This document shows, piece by piece, positions 11,573 to 21,738 of a stretch of DNA of 64,000 nucleotides (its first letter is position 1; every line of letters begins with the position of its first letter). The DNA comes from Macrolepiota albuminosa (taxonomy: Eukaryota > Basidiomycota > Agaricomycetes > Agaricales > Agaricaceae): contig JAMWFC010000073.1 in assembly GCA_027475525.1 (NCBI GenBank), positions 335,791-399,790 on the forward strand, written 5' to 3'. Under the pieces are notes generated by a model. The model made no database searches, had not been told where the DNA came from, and was given only the letters and a program-made list of their open reading frames with translations. The translations under genes were made by a program, and so were the position numbers.

Positions 11573-12322
11573 TGTCACGACCCCTCCCCTCTGGGCCCAC
11601 TCCGGGACACCCCCGGAACACCCTCCGGGACCCTCCCTCCGACCCCACAGGACACGCCCCGCCATCACGACCGCCGACACTGCCATCACACGCATCAAGG
11701 ACCGCCATCAGCCGTCACCAGCCCCGATCAACGATCAGATCACGCGACTCGTGCCGGCCATCACGCATCACGCATCACGGCTCCATCCGCGCCAATTGAT
11801 CGCGCGCCCCACACGCGCAATCCCGGTATACAGCCCCTGCCGCTACTCAATGACCCCCGGGACCCATCCCAGACATTCCGGAACCACGAGACCCGGCCCC
11901 GTAGTACTTATAGTGTAGCTCCCTGTTGTATTCGGTAGTCTTGATATTACATACTTTGCATAACTGTTACTTTGGATATTGCGTGCCCCTTGATTGACTG
12001 GTACGCCTTGTTTGGTACGCTTTGACTGGCACGCCTTAGTATTCGCGTGCTCTAAGCTTTGGTACGCACTTTGCGACTCTTAATTTACTAACTTGGTCTC
12101 GTCTTAGAACCTCCGGTTCACGACTCGACCCCCTCTAACTCTCAGCCACCCCCAACCCAAAACTCCCGGACTCTAGTCCCCTCTCCCGGGATTACCCCTG
12201 TCCTCGTCTTGAACCCCGGAGTCCTAGCCCCGGAGTTCCAGACACCCGAGTATTCGTAGATCAAGTCCGCATCGTAAGGGCGTTGCTTTCCCGGAAGGCC
12301 CCCGACTCAGCGGAACCTGACA
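11573..12322 (+). repeat. 5' LTR of element 1
   Basis: 750 bases, starting TGTCACGACCCC and ending CGGAACCTGACA. It differs from the 3' LTR at 11 positions by eye, all transitions, ten of them at CpG in one copy. That is about 1.5% divergence. It also contains the short GC-poor middle section (about 11930-12080) expected to hold the transcription start. Confidence 0.96.
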
Positions 12323-12355
12323 TAATATCAAGACTCTTTCCTTACACCGTTCTTG

Positions 12356-15159
12356 ATGGCTACGTATACTCACACCTACTACCCCACGGGGTACCAGACC
12401 GACCCTTACGGACGCCCGGTACCCGACCACTACTCCGCGCAGACCCCCCGCCCTGTCTACCCACCCCTCCCATACGAACCTCAGTACCTCCACCGCCACT
12501 GGGCCCCCGACCCATCCTTCTATGATCTGGGGCCCTCAGCCAGTTGGGCCCCTCCGCCCAACCTAGCCATGGCACGACCCGTGGAGGTCCCCTCGTACCG
12601 GAGCATTCCCGGGGGCCTGCCGGAGACCCCTCCTGTACCCAGTGGGCCTCGCCCGATTCCCCCCAGCGAGGGCCCCTTTGCACCCACCCCCTACTACGGT
12701 TACCAGCGCCCCGTCCCCCAACCCCGAGAACCCCGAGGACCCCCCTACCCCGACTACCCCCCTCGTCATTACCCGGCCGCCGCTCCACCCGCTCGAACCC
12801 CTCCCTTGCCAATGGGACGACGACGCCTCGAGGAGTACGAACGGCAACGGGACGAGATACTCCGCTCCCTCAGGCTCTCACCGGAGGACTTCGCGCAATG
12901 GACAAGGACGCTGCTCGTGGAATTTGGGCACGACGACTTCGAAGGCACTCCGGAGGAATGGGCTCACTGCCTGGTCGAATTCGGGGATCGCCTCATGCAA
13001 GGAGAACTCCCGGAGCAAACCATGGTAAAGTATAGGCGCAATACGATCCTCCGGGAAGAATTACAGCAACTGCTCGACGAAGTCCACGCGTCCCCCTCCC
13101 CTCGGCCCCTCAACGACCCCGCGGACCCAGGTCGCTCAATTCACATTCGACGGGAACCCCCGGAACCGGCCCCAACAGTCCCGGCAGCCCCCACGGTCCC
13201 CACTCTGGAGCAACAACAACGGGAAGAACGGCAGAACGCCTCAGCCATACTACGATCCCTCAACCTGACTGGAGGCCTTTTCGACCAACCCGCTGCCCGC
13301 ACGGTAGGCTTGTCAACTCGTCGCAGGGCTAACTCCGTTCCTAGTATCTTCGAGACCTGGGGGCAGCCCCAGAGACCCCTAGAACCCCTCCCACGAATGG
13401 ACAACGCCCGACCTCCGCCCCCGACAAACCCTGGTAGAGCCCGGGTGGACACCCCTAGTACGGACGATACACTATGCTACATTGACGAGCTCACGCGCGA
13501 CAACAACGAACAACGTCCCACGCCCGCGCCCGCCCCGGCACCAGCACCACCCCCCACGTCCGCCCCGGCCCTCCCAGAACGCAACTTCCGCCGCGATCGC
13601 CCGCGCCCGCCCCGGCACCAGCACCACCCCCCACGTCCGCCCCGGCCCTCCCAGAACGCAACTTCCGCCGCGATCCACCACCCCACTTCGACCTACGGAA
13701 CCCCCCGCGACCCCCGATGCAAGCCCGACCCTCCCGGATTGAACGTCCCCCGCGCAACCCGGCACCCGACCCAGCACCTAACCCCCCTCCGCCCGACCCG
13801 ACACCGCCGAACCCTCCCCGACCGCCTCCGCCACCCCCAGCTGAACCTCGAGGACGACCCCCAGGCCCTCCACCCCCGCCACTCCCTGCGTGGAGACCCG
13901 GGCCCCCTCCTGGCAGGAACGAACCCCCTTGGGACAACGGACCTCCCGGGCGTGGACCCCCAGGTGAGCCACCTGGAGGAGGACCTCCCGGCGGGTGGGG
14001 CCCCGCCCTTGGTGCTTTTCCTCCTCAAGGAGGGGGGGGTAATCACTATTACTACTATTACAATGCTGGCCCCCCTCCCCGCAACGCTGCTGGACCGGAC
14101 GACGCTCGCGATGCCCTCGCCTACGAAGGACGTCTAGACATTCAGAAACCTGATGCGTTCACGGGCCGGGATCCCCGGAAATGGCGTACCTTCCTCACCC
14201 AGTGTCTTAACACGTTTCAGGCAAAGCCGCTCACGTTTCAGGTTGACAGCTCCCGGGTGGCCTTTGCCGCCTCGTACCTCCAAGGGATCGCCTTCGATCA
14301 CTACACGGCCCTCATCCAGTTCGACCCCAACAACTCGGCACTCGCTCGCTGGCAAGCCTTCGTCGACGAGTTCTCCGGGAAATTTGGAATCTACGACACC
14401 GTGGCCGAGGCCGAGGACAACCTCTTCAACCTCTGGATGCGCTCGGAAGAACGCTTTACCACCTTTATCGTACGTTTTGAGAAGGAAGCTTACGAGACAG
14501 GCTGGAACTACAGCGCCCTCCGGTACGCCCTCTGCCGCGCCCTGCCTCAACGCATCAAGGACGTCCTCCGACTCGCCCTGAAACAACCCTCCTACGACGG
14601 ATACAAGGCCCTCGTCATGCAGATCGACCAACGCTACTGGGAAGACCGCAGCGAGTATTCGAATTCCCGACCCCCCTGGAACCCTAGAGGAGGACCCCCT
14701 TGGCCCTCCGGCGAAGCCCTCAACCCCCAAGGTCGAAACCCCGGTCCCCCCGCGTTCCCTGGCGGCCGACCCCCGGTGAGTCGCGGCCCGCCCAATGCTA
14801 ACCCCGGCAGCGGCACCCGCCCCCAGGCCCAGCTCAACGCCGCCGTGGCCGCCCAAGACCCGGGCGACGCGCCAAGCCCCGAGGAACCCCCGGGAGACCC
14901 CGAAGACTTCGACTTCGACGACGAACGGGACGAGGAGGCCCTCCGAGCCAACCGGCTTCAAAAGAAGGGACGACCCTGGATTGAGGTCCCGACGGATGTG
15001 CAGGAACGACGGAGAAGGGAGGGTGTCTGCATACTCTGTGGTGAGAAAGATCATTTCATCTCCGAGTGCCCCAAACGACAGGTCATGGGACGTGCCACCT
15101 GGACCTTCGAAGGGGAGGACGCCACCTACGAGTATTCGGAAAACGACCCAGCGATTTAG
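12356..15159 (+). CDS. gag: Gag of element 1 (frame split by a 77-bp duplication)
   Basis: Starts at the ATG 34 bases after the 5' LTR. The first half is proline/arginine-rich with a helical block. The second half, in another frame from about 13600, contains a retrotransposon-gag capsid-like region (KPDAFTGRDPRKWRTFLTQC, then FAASYLQGIAFDHYTALIQF) and the zinc knuckle CILCGEKDHFISEC (CX2CX4HX4C) at about 15028-15069. The frame change coincides exactly with the 77-base tandem duplication at 13521-13674, since 77 is not a multiple of three; without it the two halves share one frame. The gag stop lies at 15157-15159, overlapping pol by about 90 bases. Confidence 0.85.
13521..13674. repeat. exact 77-bp tandem duplication (1 of 3)
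   Basis: Copies 13521-13597 and 13598-13674 are identical. Shifts the gag reading frame. Same unit length as the duplications at 18105-18258 and 19644-19797. Confidence 0.95.
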
Positions 15160-16508
15160 ACCCGGAAGACGCCCTAAATCGCGGAATCGACCCCGACGTC
15201 TTCTCCGCCCCGGTCTCACATCTTCGCTCTACGACACTCGTACAGGACACCCTCACGGCTTATCTACCCTCCCACTCTTCGCACTCCCTCCTCCTCAAAA
15301 CCTGCCTCACCCCCTCCGGAACCCCCCTCAGCACCCTCGTCGACAGCGGCGCCACCGACAACTTCATCGACGAAGCATGGTCTACCCTCGCCCCGGAACC
15401 CGCCCAGCAACTCCCGGTCCCGGTACGGCTCTGCCTCTTCGACGGAGATGCCTCTACGGCAGGGGACATCACTCATTTTGTGCGTATGCCCGTTACCTTC
15501 GCCAACGGACAGACTCACACCCTCCAGATGTTGATAACCAAACTCCACCCTTCTGCACCCCTGGTCCTAGGGCTCCCGTGGCTCCGAGACACTAACCCCC
15601 GCATCGATTGGCGACACCTCACCCTTCGCCTGACCCGGGACCCGACCCCCGACGACCAGCAACTCCCCTTCGACATCCCCCACTCCTCAGATCCGACCCC
15701 GAAGGACCCCCCGGACGAGCCCTCACCACCCCCCGGACTCCAATCCCGCTCGTCCCGAGCTTTCGTCATCAATGCCAGGCTGGATGGCACCCCGGGACCG
15801 ATATCGGCCCTTATCGACAGCGGAGCCACCGGGGTTTTCATCAGCGACGCTCTTGACCTCCCCCACGACTCCCTCGACCAGCCCCTCCGCCTGCAACGCC
15901 TCGATGGCACCCCCTCCTCCTCCGGCCCCATCCAAAGGTCTCACTCGGGACACGTGACCCTGGACAACAACTACGAGTTCACTTCTGACTTCCTGGTCAC
16001 GCGACTTCACGAATCGACCCCAATGGTGCTGGGACTGCCCTGGCTGCGCGACACGAACCCCGACATCGATTGGAGGATGCTCACCATGACCTTCCCGGGA
16101 CCCGAAGACCACTCCTCGACCGCCGTGCACCTCCGGGCCCTAGGGAACGACCCGACGCCCGACACCCCTGGGACGATTGACGCGCCCCCAACGCATGCAC
16201 CTCCCACGCCCATCCGAGACCGCAAGGCCCCTGATCGACCCCCAAACATTCCTCGGAACAAGTACAAAGGGCCGAACTACCCCTGCCGGTCTCAGACACG
16301 CGTTGCACCCGCTCCGGCCGATGCTTCCGCAACTCCGATCGACCCGAGCGCACTCGACATCAGGATCATTGGGGCCGCCCCCTTCGCCCGCCTCATGAGG
16401 GATGGAACTCCCACGTTTCAGCTGCACACCTCGCCTTCTCTCCCAGAAGAACACCTACAAGGGGACGCTATTCCCCCGGAACCGAAAACCGAGGAGCAGA
16501 TCCTCTGA
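15066..16508 (+). CDS. pol: Pol of element 1: two tandem aspartic proteases
   Basis: Frame is -1 relative to gag, which it overlaps; GGAAAAC at 15138-15144 is a possible but non-canonical slip site. Two retropepsin-like units follow each other. The first has LVDSGATDNFID and closes with LVLGLPWLRDTNPRIDW. The second has LIDSGATGVFIS and closes with MVLGLPWLRDTNPDIDW. Each has the DSGA catalytic motif and the ILG-like flap-strand equivalent, so they look like a duplicated domain rather than one bilobed enzyme. The frame ends at TGA (16506-16508) where the same frame then continues into reverse transcriptase, so the stop is a nonsense change (CGA to TGA is the simplest). Confidence 0.85.
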   Translation: MPQTTGHGTCHLDLRRGGRHLRVFGKRPSDLDPEDALNRGIDPDVFSAPVSHLRSTTLVQDTLTAYLPSHSSHSLLLKTCLTPSGTPLSTLVDSGATDNFIDEAWSTLAPEPAQQLPVPVRLCLFDGDASTAGDITHFVRMPVTFANGQTHTLQMLITKLHPSAPLVLGLPWLRDTNPRIDWRHLTLRLTRDPTPDDQQLPFDIPHSSDPTPKDPPDEPSPPPGLQSRSSRAFVINARLDGTPGPISALIDSGATGVFISDALDLPHDSLDQPLRLQRLDGTPSSSGPIQRSHSGHVTLDNNYEFTSDFLVTRLHESTPMVLGLPWLRDTNPDIDWRMLTMTFPGPEDHSSTAVHLRALGNDPTPDTPGTIDAPPTHAPPTPIRDRKAPDRPPNIPRNKYKGPNYPCRSQTRVAPAPADASATPIDPSALDIRIIGAAPFARLMRDGTPTFQLHTSPSLPEEHLQGDAIPPEPKTEEQIL

Positions 16509-17798
16509 GAAGTAGTTCCCCCAGAGTATCACGAGTTCGCTGACGTATTCTCCGAAGGAGACGCCAAGGAGATCCCCCCTCACCGCCCCTATGATCACAC
16601 CATCGACCTCGAGGAAGGAGCCACCCCCCCTTTCGGCAAGGTCTACAACATGTCGGAGGTCGAACTCCGGGCTCTCAAGGACTACCTCGACGAAATGCTC
16701 GGTAAGGGATTCATCCGACCCTCCGCCTCCACCGCCGGAGCCCCGGTTCTATTCGCCAAGAAGAAGGACAGCTCGCTCCGACTCTGTGTCGACTACCGGG
16801 GACTCAACAAGATCACCAAGAAGAACCGCTACCCGCTCCCGCTCATCGGCGATCTGGTCGATCAACTCCGCAGTGCCAAGGTCTACACGAAAATCGACCT
16901 CCGCTCCGGTTACAACAACGTCCGTATCGCCCCAGGACACGAGTGGAAAACCGCGTTCCGCACGCGGTATGGTCTGTTTGAGTACCTTGTGATGCCTTTC
17001 GGAATGACTAACTCCCCCGCCACGTTCCAATACTTCATGAACGACATCTTCCATGACATGAGCGACGTCTTCGTGATCGTCTACCTGGACGACATCCTCA
17101 TCTATTCCGACTCGAAGGAGGATCACCAGAAGCACGTCCGGCAAGTCCTCGAACGCCTCCGGGAGCACAATCTCCACGCCAAGCCCGAAAAGTGTTCGTT
17201 CCACACGGAAGAGGTCGAGTATCTTGGCGTCATCGTATCCCCGAACGGCGTCCGCATGGATCCCCACAAGGTCGAGGCCATCGTCAACTGGCCGCAACCC
17301 CGGAACGTGAAGGAAGTACAGTCCTTCCTGGGTTTCGCTAACTTCTACCGGAGGTTTATAGACAACTACTCCGGGATCACGAAACCCCTCAACCGGCTCA
17401 CACGTAAGGACATCGCCTGGAACTGGGACAGTAAGTGCCAGAGCGTCTTTGACTTGCTCAAGGAGGCTTTCACAGTCGCCCCGGTACTCCGGCACTACGA
17501 CCCGGCCCTCCCGATCATCCTGGAATGTGACGCATCCGACTACGCCATCGCCGGGATCCTCTCACAGATGGAGCCTGACGGTGGGGAGCCCCGGCCAGTC
17601 GCCTTCTACACCCGGTCCATGATCAACGCCGAGCTCAACTACGACATCTACAACAAGGAGCTCCTCGCCATCGTCGAAGCCTTCAAGCAGTGGCGAGCCT
17701 ACCTCGAGGGAGCCCGACACCGGATTCAGGTCTACTCGGATCACAACAACCTGCAGTACTTCACCACAACCAAACAGCTTAGTCGACGACAGGCCTGA
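16509..17798 (+). CDS. pol: Pol of element 1: reverse transcriptase and RNase H
   Basis: Continues the protease frame after the TGA at 16506. RT motifs: [44 protein letters not shown] and the catalytic [11 protein letters not shown]. RNase H follows: [15 protein letters not shown] (first Asp), [17 protein letters not shown] (Glu) and [11 protein letters not shown] (Asp). The frame is interrupted by TGA at 17796-17798 directly after LSRRQA, where the family has arginine then [10 protein letters not shown]. This too is consistent with CGA to TGA. Domain order and motifs are unambiguous for Ty3/gypsy. Confidence 0.92.
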   Translation, partial: EVVPPEYHEFADVFSEGDAKEIPPHRPYDHTIDLEEGATPPFGKVYNMSEVELRALKDYLDEMLGKGFIRPSASTAGAPVLFAKKKDSSLRLCVDYRGLNKITKKNRYPLPLIGDLVDQLRSAKVYTKIDLRSGYNNVRIAPGHEWKTAFRTRYGLFEYLVMPFGMTNSPATFQYFMNDIFHDMSDVFVIVYLDDILIYSDSKEDHQKHVRQVLERLREHNLHAKPEKCSFHTEEVEYLGVIVSPNGVRMDPHKVEAIVNWPQPRNVKEVQSFLGFANFYRRFIDNYSGITKPLNRLTRKDIAWNWDSKCQSVFDLLKEAFTVAPVLRHYDPALPIILECDASDYAIAGILSQMEPDGGEPRPVAFYTRSMINAELNYDIYNKELLAIVEAFKQWRAYLEGARHRIQVYSDHNNLQYFTTTKQLSRRQA

Positions 17799-19543
17799 TG
17801 GTCCGAGATCCTCTCGGAATACGACTTCACGATCCAGTACCGCCCAGGACGACTTGGCGCCAAGCCCGATGCCCTCACCCGTCGACCGGACGTCTACCCC
17901 AAGAAGTCATTCGAGGCGGAACGCAATGCGTTCAATCATCGCGTGGTGATCCCTCCCGAACACCTGAATGCCGTACTGATCTTAAACGACGAAGGAACCC
18001 TGAACCAGATCCGCCGCGCTCCCCGGGACAAGTACTTCACCGATCACGACCCCCGAAACCCTTCCGACGGAACCGACCGGGACCCCGCCTTCTCCTTGTC
18101 CCCCGACGAGAAACTCCTCCTCCGGGACGGCCGCATCTACGTCCCGGATCACGCCCGACTTTGCTACGACGTCCTCCGCCAGACGAGAAACTCCTCCTCC
18201 GGGACGGCCGCATCTACGTCCCGGATCACGCCCGACTTTGCTACGACGTCCTCCGCCAGCACCATGACCACAAGCTCCGGGGACACCCTGGAATACGTAA
18301 GACCCTCCAGCTCATCTCCCGGACTTACTTTTGGCCAGGGTTGAAGAAGGACGTGACCCGTTACATTCGATCATGCGAGCCCTGCCTCCGGGCCAAGGTC
18401 CCCCGACACCGACCGTACGGACTCCTGAAACCCCTGCCGGTCGGACGACGCCCCTGGTCCTCAATATCCCTGGACCACATCGTCGAGCTCCCGGAATCTG
18501 AAGGGTTCGATGCCATTCTCGTCGTTGTGTGCAGGCTAACCAAACAGGGCATCTTCCTACCCTGCCACACCACGGATACCGCCCCGGACTTCGCCCGGCT
18601 GTTCCTCGAGCACGTCTTCGCCAAGCATGGTCTCCCAGACGACATCATCTCCGACCGGGGCCCCCTCTTCGTGTCCAAGTTTTGGACTTCCCTGTGTAAG
18701 GCACTTGAAGTAAAGACTAACCTCTCTACCGCCTACCACCCCGAAACCGACGGTCAAACCGAAAGGGTCAACCAGTCCCTTGAGCAGTACCTCCGGCTGT
18801 ACGTCAACTACTTGCAGGACGACTGGCGCGCCGAGCTCCCCCTGGCCGAGTTCACGTACAACAACACGCCGCACTCTGCCACCGGGGTATCGCCCTTCTT
18901 TGCCAACAAGGGATACCACCCTCAACTGACACTCTCGCTCTGGGACATCCCGTCGCACGCCGCCCACGAGGTCGCCCGGGATCTCCAGTCTCTTCACGAA
19001 TTCCTCCGGGAAGAAATCGACACCGCGAACCAGGCCTATGCGAAACACGCCGACCGGAAACGGGAAGACACCCCCGACTGGACCCCCGGGACAAAGGTAT
19101 GGTTAGATCGACGCCACCTCCGCACCCGCCGGCCCTCCCCAAAACTTGATCACAAGCGCCTCGGCCCGTTCAAGATTCTGAAGAAGGTCTCATCCCACGC
19201 CTACAAGATCGAGCTCCCCCCGGGACTTAAGGGGCTGCACCCGGTATTCCACGTCCGCCTCCTGGAACGACACCCCCCGGATCCCTTCCCCGAACGGCGA
19301 CCCGAACCCCCTCCCCTGGTCGAGGTCGAGGACGAGTACCACTACGAGGTCGAAGACATCCTCGACTCCCGGAACATTCGTGGACGACCCCACTTCCTCG
19401 TACGGTGGAAGGGATACGGCCCGGAAGACGACACTTGGGAACCATGCCGAAACCTCGAAGGCACCCTCGACAAACTCCGGGACTTCCAACAGCGGCGCCT
19501 GGGAAACGACCCTCCCGGGCGCAGGACTCACAGACGGCAGTAG
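17799..19543 (+). CDS. pol: Pol of element 1: integrase, GPY/F module and chromodomain
   Basis: The first part (to about 18104) is in the RT frame; the rest is shifted because of the 77-base duplication at 18105-18258. Integrase: an H2C2 zinc module ([11 protein letters not shown] ... CEPCLRAK), then catalytic Asp in SLDHIVELP, Asp in SDRGPLFVS and Glu in [14 protein letters not shown]-type module (LGPFKIL ... [10 protein letters not shown]) precedes a C-terminal chromodomain ([15 protein letters not shown]). Chromodomains of chromoviruses steer integration towards marked histones. The frame ends with TAG at 19541-19543. Confidence 0.92.
18105..18258. repeat. exact 77-bp tandem duplication (2 of 3)
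   Basis: Copies 18105-18181 and 18182-18258 are identical and lie in the integrase N-terminal region, duplicating the codons around [19 protein letters not shown] and shifting the frame. Same length as the other two. Confidence 0.95.
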
Positions 19544-19643
19544 TGGGTGTAACCCCCGCCTCTGGACCCATCAGGGATTCAACTCCCGCGTATACTTTCT
19601 GTTTTTTCCTTTCTAGATCTGAATACCTTCTAGTTTTCCCTTT

Positions 19644-19797
19644 TTACAGTAGCGCCCCGGATTATGGGCAAGGTACTCTTCCCAGCTACCCCGCCACTTT
19701 ACTTACACCACTATTACTATTTACAGTAGCGCCCCGGATTATGGGCAAGGTACTCTTCCCAGCTACCCCGCCACTTTACTTACACCACTATTACTAT
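19644..19797. repeat. exact 77-bp tandem duplication (3 of 3)
   Basis: Copies 19644-19720 and 19721-19797 are identical. They lie in the untranslated stretch between pol and the antisense ORF, so no frame is affected. Followed by an A-rich tract (19875-19893). Confidence 0.95.
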
Positions 19798-19901
19798 GAG
19801 AAACCAAGTATGTACATTTTCTACAGTACATTATTATACAGGTTAGCGAAACGGGCATACGAAGACAAAAAACAACAAAAAAAAAAAAAAAAACGCCACC
19901 C

Positions 19902-21611
19902 CTAACGCTGGGGCCCCAGAGCGTGACTCCCCTCGCCCTCCCTCCCCCTCGGCCACCCCCGGAAATCCTCCCCCACCCCCTCTGGACCATGCTCCCGCCA
20001 CACTTCCTCGGCCAGGAGCTCCCAAGACGGGAGGGGCTCACCCTCGTCCAACACTCGCTCGAACCAGGACCCGGGGGCAGGTATGTTCCTCCGCCGGTGG
20101 GCGACCACTAATCGCCCCAAGAGGTCAAGCCCGCGCTCCACCCCGGGGGTCGTCACCTCCGGGCTCTGCCCCTCCTGTAGCGAGGCCAGCGCCGCGGCAG
20201 CCCCATCCAGGAGCAGGCGATGCTCCCGGGCCCAGCCTGGAGACGTTAGCAGACGAAGCAAGTCGGAGACAGGGGACTCACTAAGAGATGCCATGCGCGC
20301 GACCACCACGTCACAGCGCAGAGCCTCCACCACCTCCTGTCCCAAGGGGGCCCTCTCCGGGATCCCCACTCCCTGCTCCAACCTCACCCGCAACGCCTCC
20401 AACTCTGCCTCCACCTCCCCCCGAGCGGTTTGGGCCTCCTCCAGCTGTCGACGCTCCTCCCGGCCCACCTCCAACTCCCTCTGCACGGCGGCCTCCTCGG
20501 ACTTCCCCGGTCGCTCCAGCAGGACCCCCACGTCCGCCCCCAGGGGCCGCCCCGACAGAGGCGAAAACACCGCTGGGGAGAGGCATGGCGGGGAAACCGG
20601 GGGCGGGGTCTCGGTGGGCAGACGCGCCCTCTTCAACGGCCCTGGGGAAGGGGTTGGCGACGCCCGCCGCTTCCCCTTGTCAGGGCGCCCCCCGCGCCCC
20701 TCGCGGCCCCCCCCGGCCCGGGTCACTCGGCGCGTGATGAGGACCACGGGCCGGCCCCGGCCCCCCACCCGAATGGCACCCCCGCTCCCCGACTCCCCTG
20801 GACCCGCCGCAGCCACCTCCCCCACCGGCTCCATCGCCTCCCCCGCCGGCTCCGCGACCCCCATCCTCCGGGTGACCCCCCCCAGCGGCCACCCCTGCTC
20901 CCAGGAGACGCAACGCGCCCTCCACAGCGCCGACACAGAACATCGCTCGTGGTTGAGGCGGCATGCCTCACACACGGACGTGTCCCGGCAGAACGAGGGG
21001 CCCGGGACCTCGAACAGGCAGGGGACCATTCGTCGAGCGCAGTGGAGGCACTGCGCCAAAGTCAGCAACGAGACCCGAGGTAAGGAAGCACTCACCGGTC
21101 CATTATTCACGCACCAGGCGTGGGTGGGTAGACCCCGGGGCCTCTCCAGGGCCTCCCCAAACAACTCCTGCGTCGCGTCCGCCCACGCAACGCGCTGACC
21201 CTCCGGGACTTCGGATACGGCCCCCACCGGCATCCCAGAACGACGGAAGCGGGGGGCAGGTAGCCTGGGGCGGGGAGGGGGTTGAGGGCGGGGAGGGCGG
21301 ACTGTCATCCGCGCAAAGGTAGGCGCGGGACGACTCGGGCGGGCCTCCGGGACGACGCTGGGACCCGCATCGGGAGCAGGCTCCGGGTGCCGGCTGGGAC
21401 CCGCGATAGGATTGCTGTGTTGTTCTGAAATAGGAAGGTCAGTGGGATAGGCGGACGACGCGGGAAGACACTCACGCTGCTGGGCGAGCTCCGCCACGTG
21501 CTCCCGGTCAAGACGAGCCCGGTAACGTGCGCCCCAGGCTTCCCACGCCATGAGGGGTGCGACCTCGTTCATTTGCGGGGGTGTCGGGGAATGCGTTGGC
21601 GTACGCGACAT
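19902..21611 (-). CDS. antisense ORF of element 1, Zn2Cys6-like motif and coiled coil
   Basis: A 569-codon open frame on the strand opposite to gag-pol, between pol and the 3' LTR. Two segments look like introns: 21426-21476 (51 nt) and 21051-21095 (45 nt). Both start GTGAGT and end CAG or GCAG on the minus strand, and both are multiples of three, so the frame stays open with or without splicing (537 residues if both are removed). The spliced protein has a Pro-rich N-terminal third and a cysteine cluster starting CLHCARRMVPC and ending CEACRLNHERC. This is CX2CX6C-x15-CX2CX6C, the spacing of fungal Zn2Cys6 DNA-binding clusters. A basic Arg/Lys/Pro region and a heptad-rich segment (VQRELEVGREERRQLEEAQ) follow. 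It is not a known retrotransposon protein to me. A DNA- or RNA-binding regulator is a guess; the GC-rich context could lengthen chance ORFs, but the cysteine pattern and two clean introns argue for a real gene. Confidence 0.65.
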   Translation of the reverse strand: MSRTPTHSPTPPQMNEVAPLMAWEAWGARYRARLDREHVAELAQQRECLPASSAYPTDLPISEQHSNPIAGPSRHPEPAPDAGPSVVPEARPSRPAPTFARMTVRPPRPQPPPRPRLPAPRFRRSGMPVGAVSEVPEGQRVAWADATQELFGEALERPRGLPTHAWCVNNGPVSASLPRVSLLTLAQCLHCARRMVPCLFEVPGPSFCRDTSVCEACRLNHERCSVSALWRARCVSWEQGWPLGGVTRRMGVAEPAGEAMEPVGEVAAAGPGESGSGGAIRVGGRGRPVVLITRRVTRAGGGREGRGGRPDKGKRRASPTPSPGPLKRARLPTETPPPVSPPCLSPAVFSPLSGRPLGADVGVLLERPGKSEEAAVQRELEVGREERRQLEEAQTARGEVEAELEALRVRLEQGVGIPERAPLGQEVVEALRCDVVVARMASLSESPVSDLLRLLTSPGWAREHRLLLDGAAAALASLQEGQSPEVTTPGVERGLDLLGRLVVAHRRRNIPAPGSWFERVLDEGEPLPSWELLAEEVWREHGPEGVGEDFRGWPRGREGEGSHALGPQR

Positions 21612-21726
21612 GGTTGAACTTGACGGTAAATTTTTTTTTCGATATGTGGCAGGTCAGGTGCCAGATCTCACGGTTGACCCCCAGTCCGAACCGCCGGCTA
21701 CGCACGCCTTGGAGGGTCTCGGCGCT

Positions 21727-21738
21727 GAGGGGGGGTGA
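21727..21738 (+). promoter_or_regulatory. polypurine tract of element 1
   Basis: GAGGGGGGGTGA (with one T) directly abuts the 3' LTR start TGTCAC, the position where plus-strand DNA synthesis is primed in LTR elements. A similar GAGAGGGGGTGA precedes the LTR at 55133. Confidence 0.7.

Noticed and set aside
12323..12345. tRNA primer-binding site of element 1
   Set aside because: The bases after the 5' LTR do not start with TGG or match a tRNA 3' end that I recognise; self-priming or a half-tRNA primer cannot be judged by eye.
14134..15219. 361-codon minus-strand ORF opposite gag
   Set aside because: Very GC-rich coding sequence produces long shadow frames; no motif, intron or composition signal of its own, and gag on the plus strand explains the sequence.
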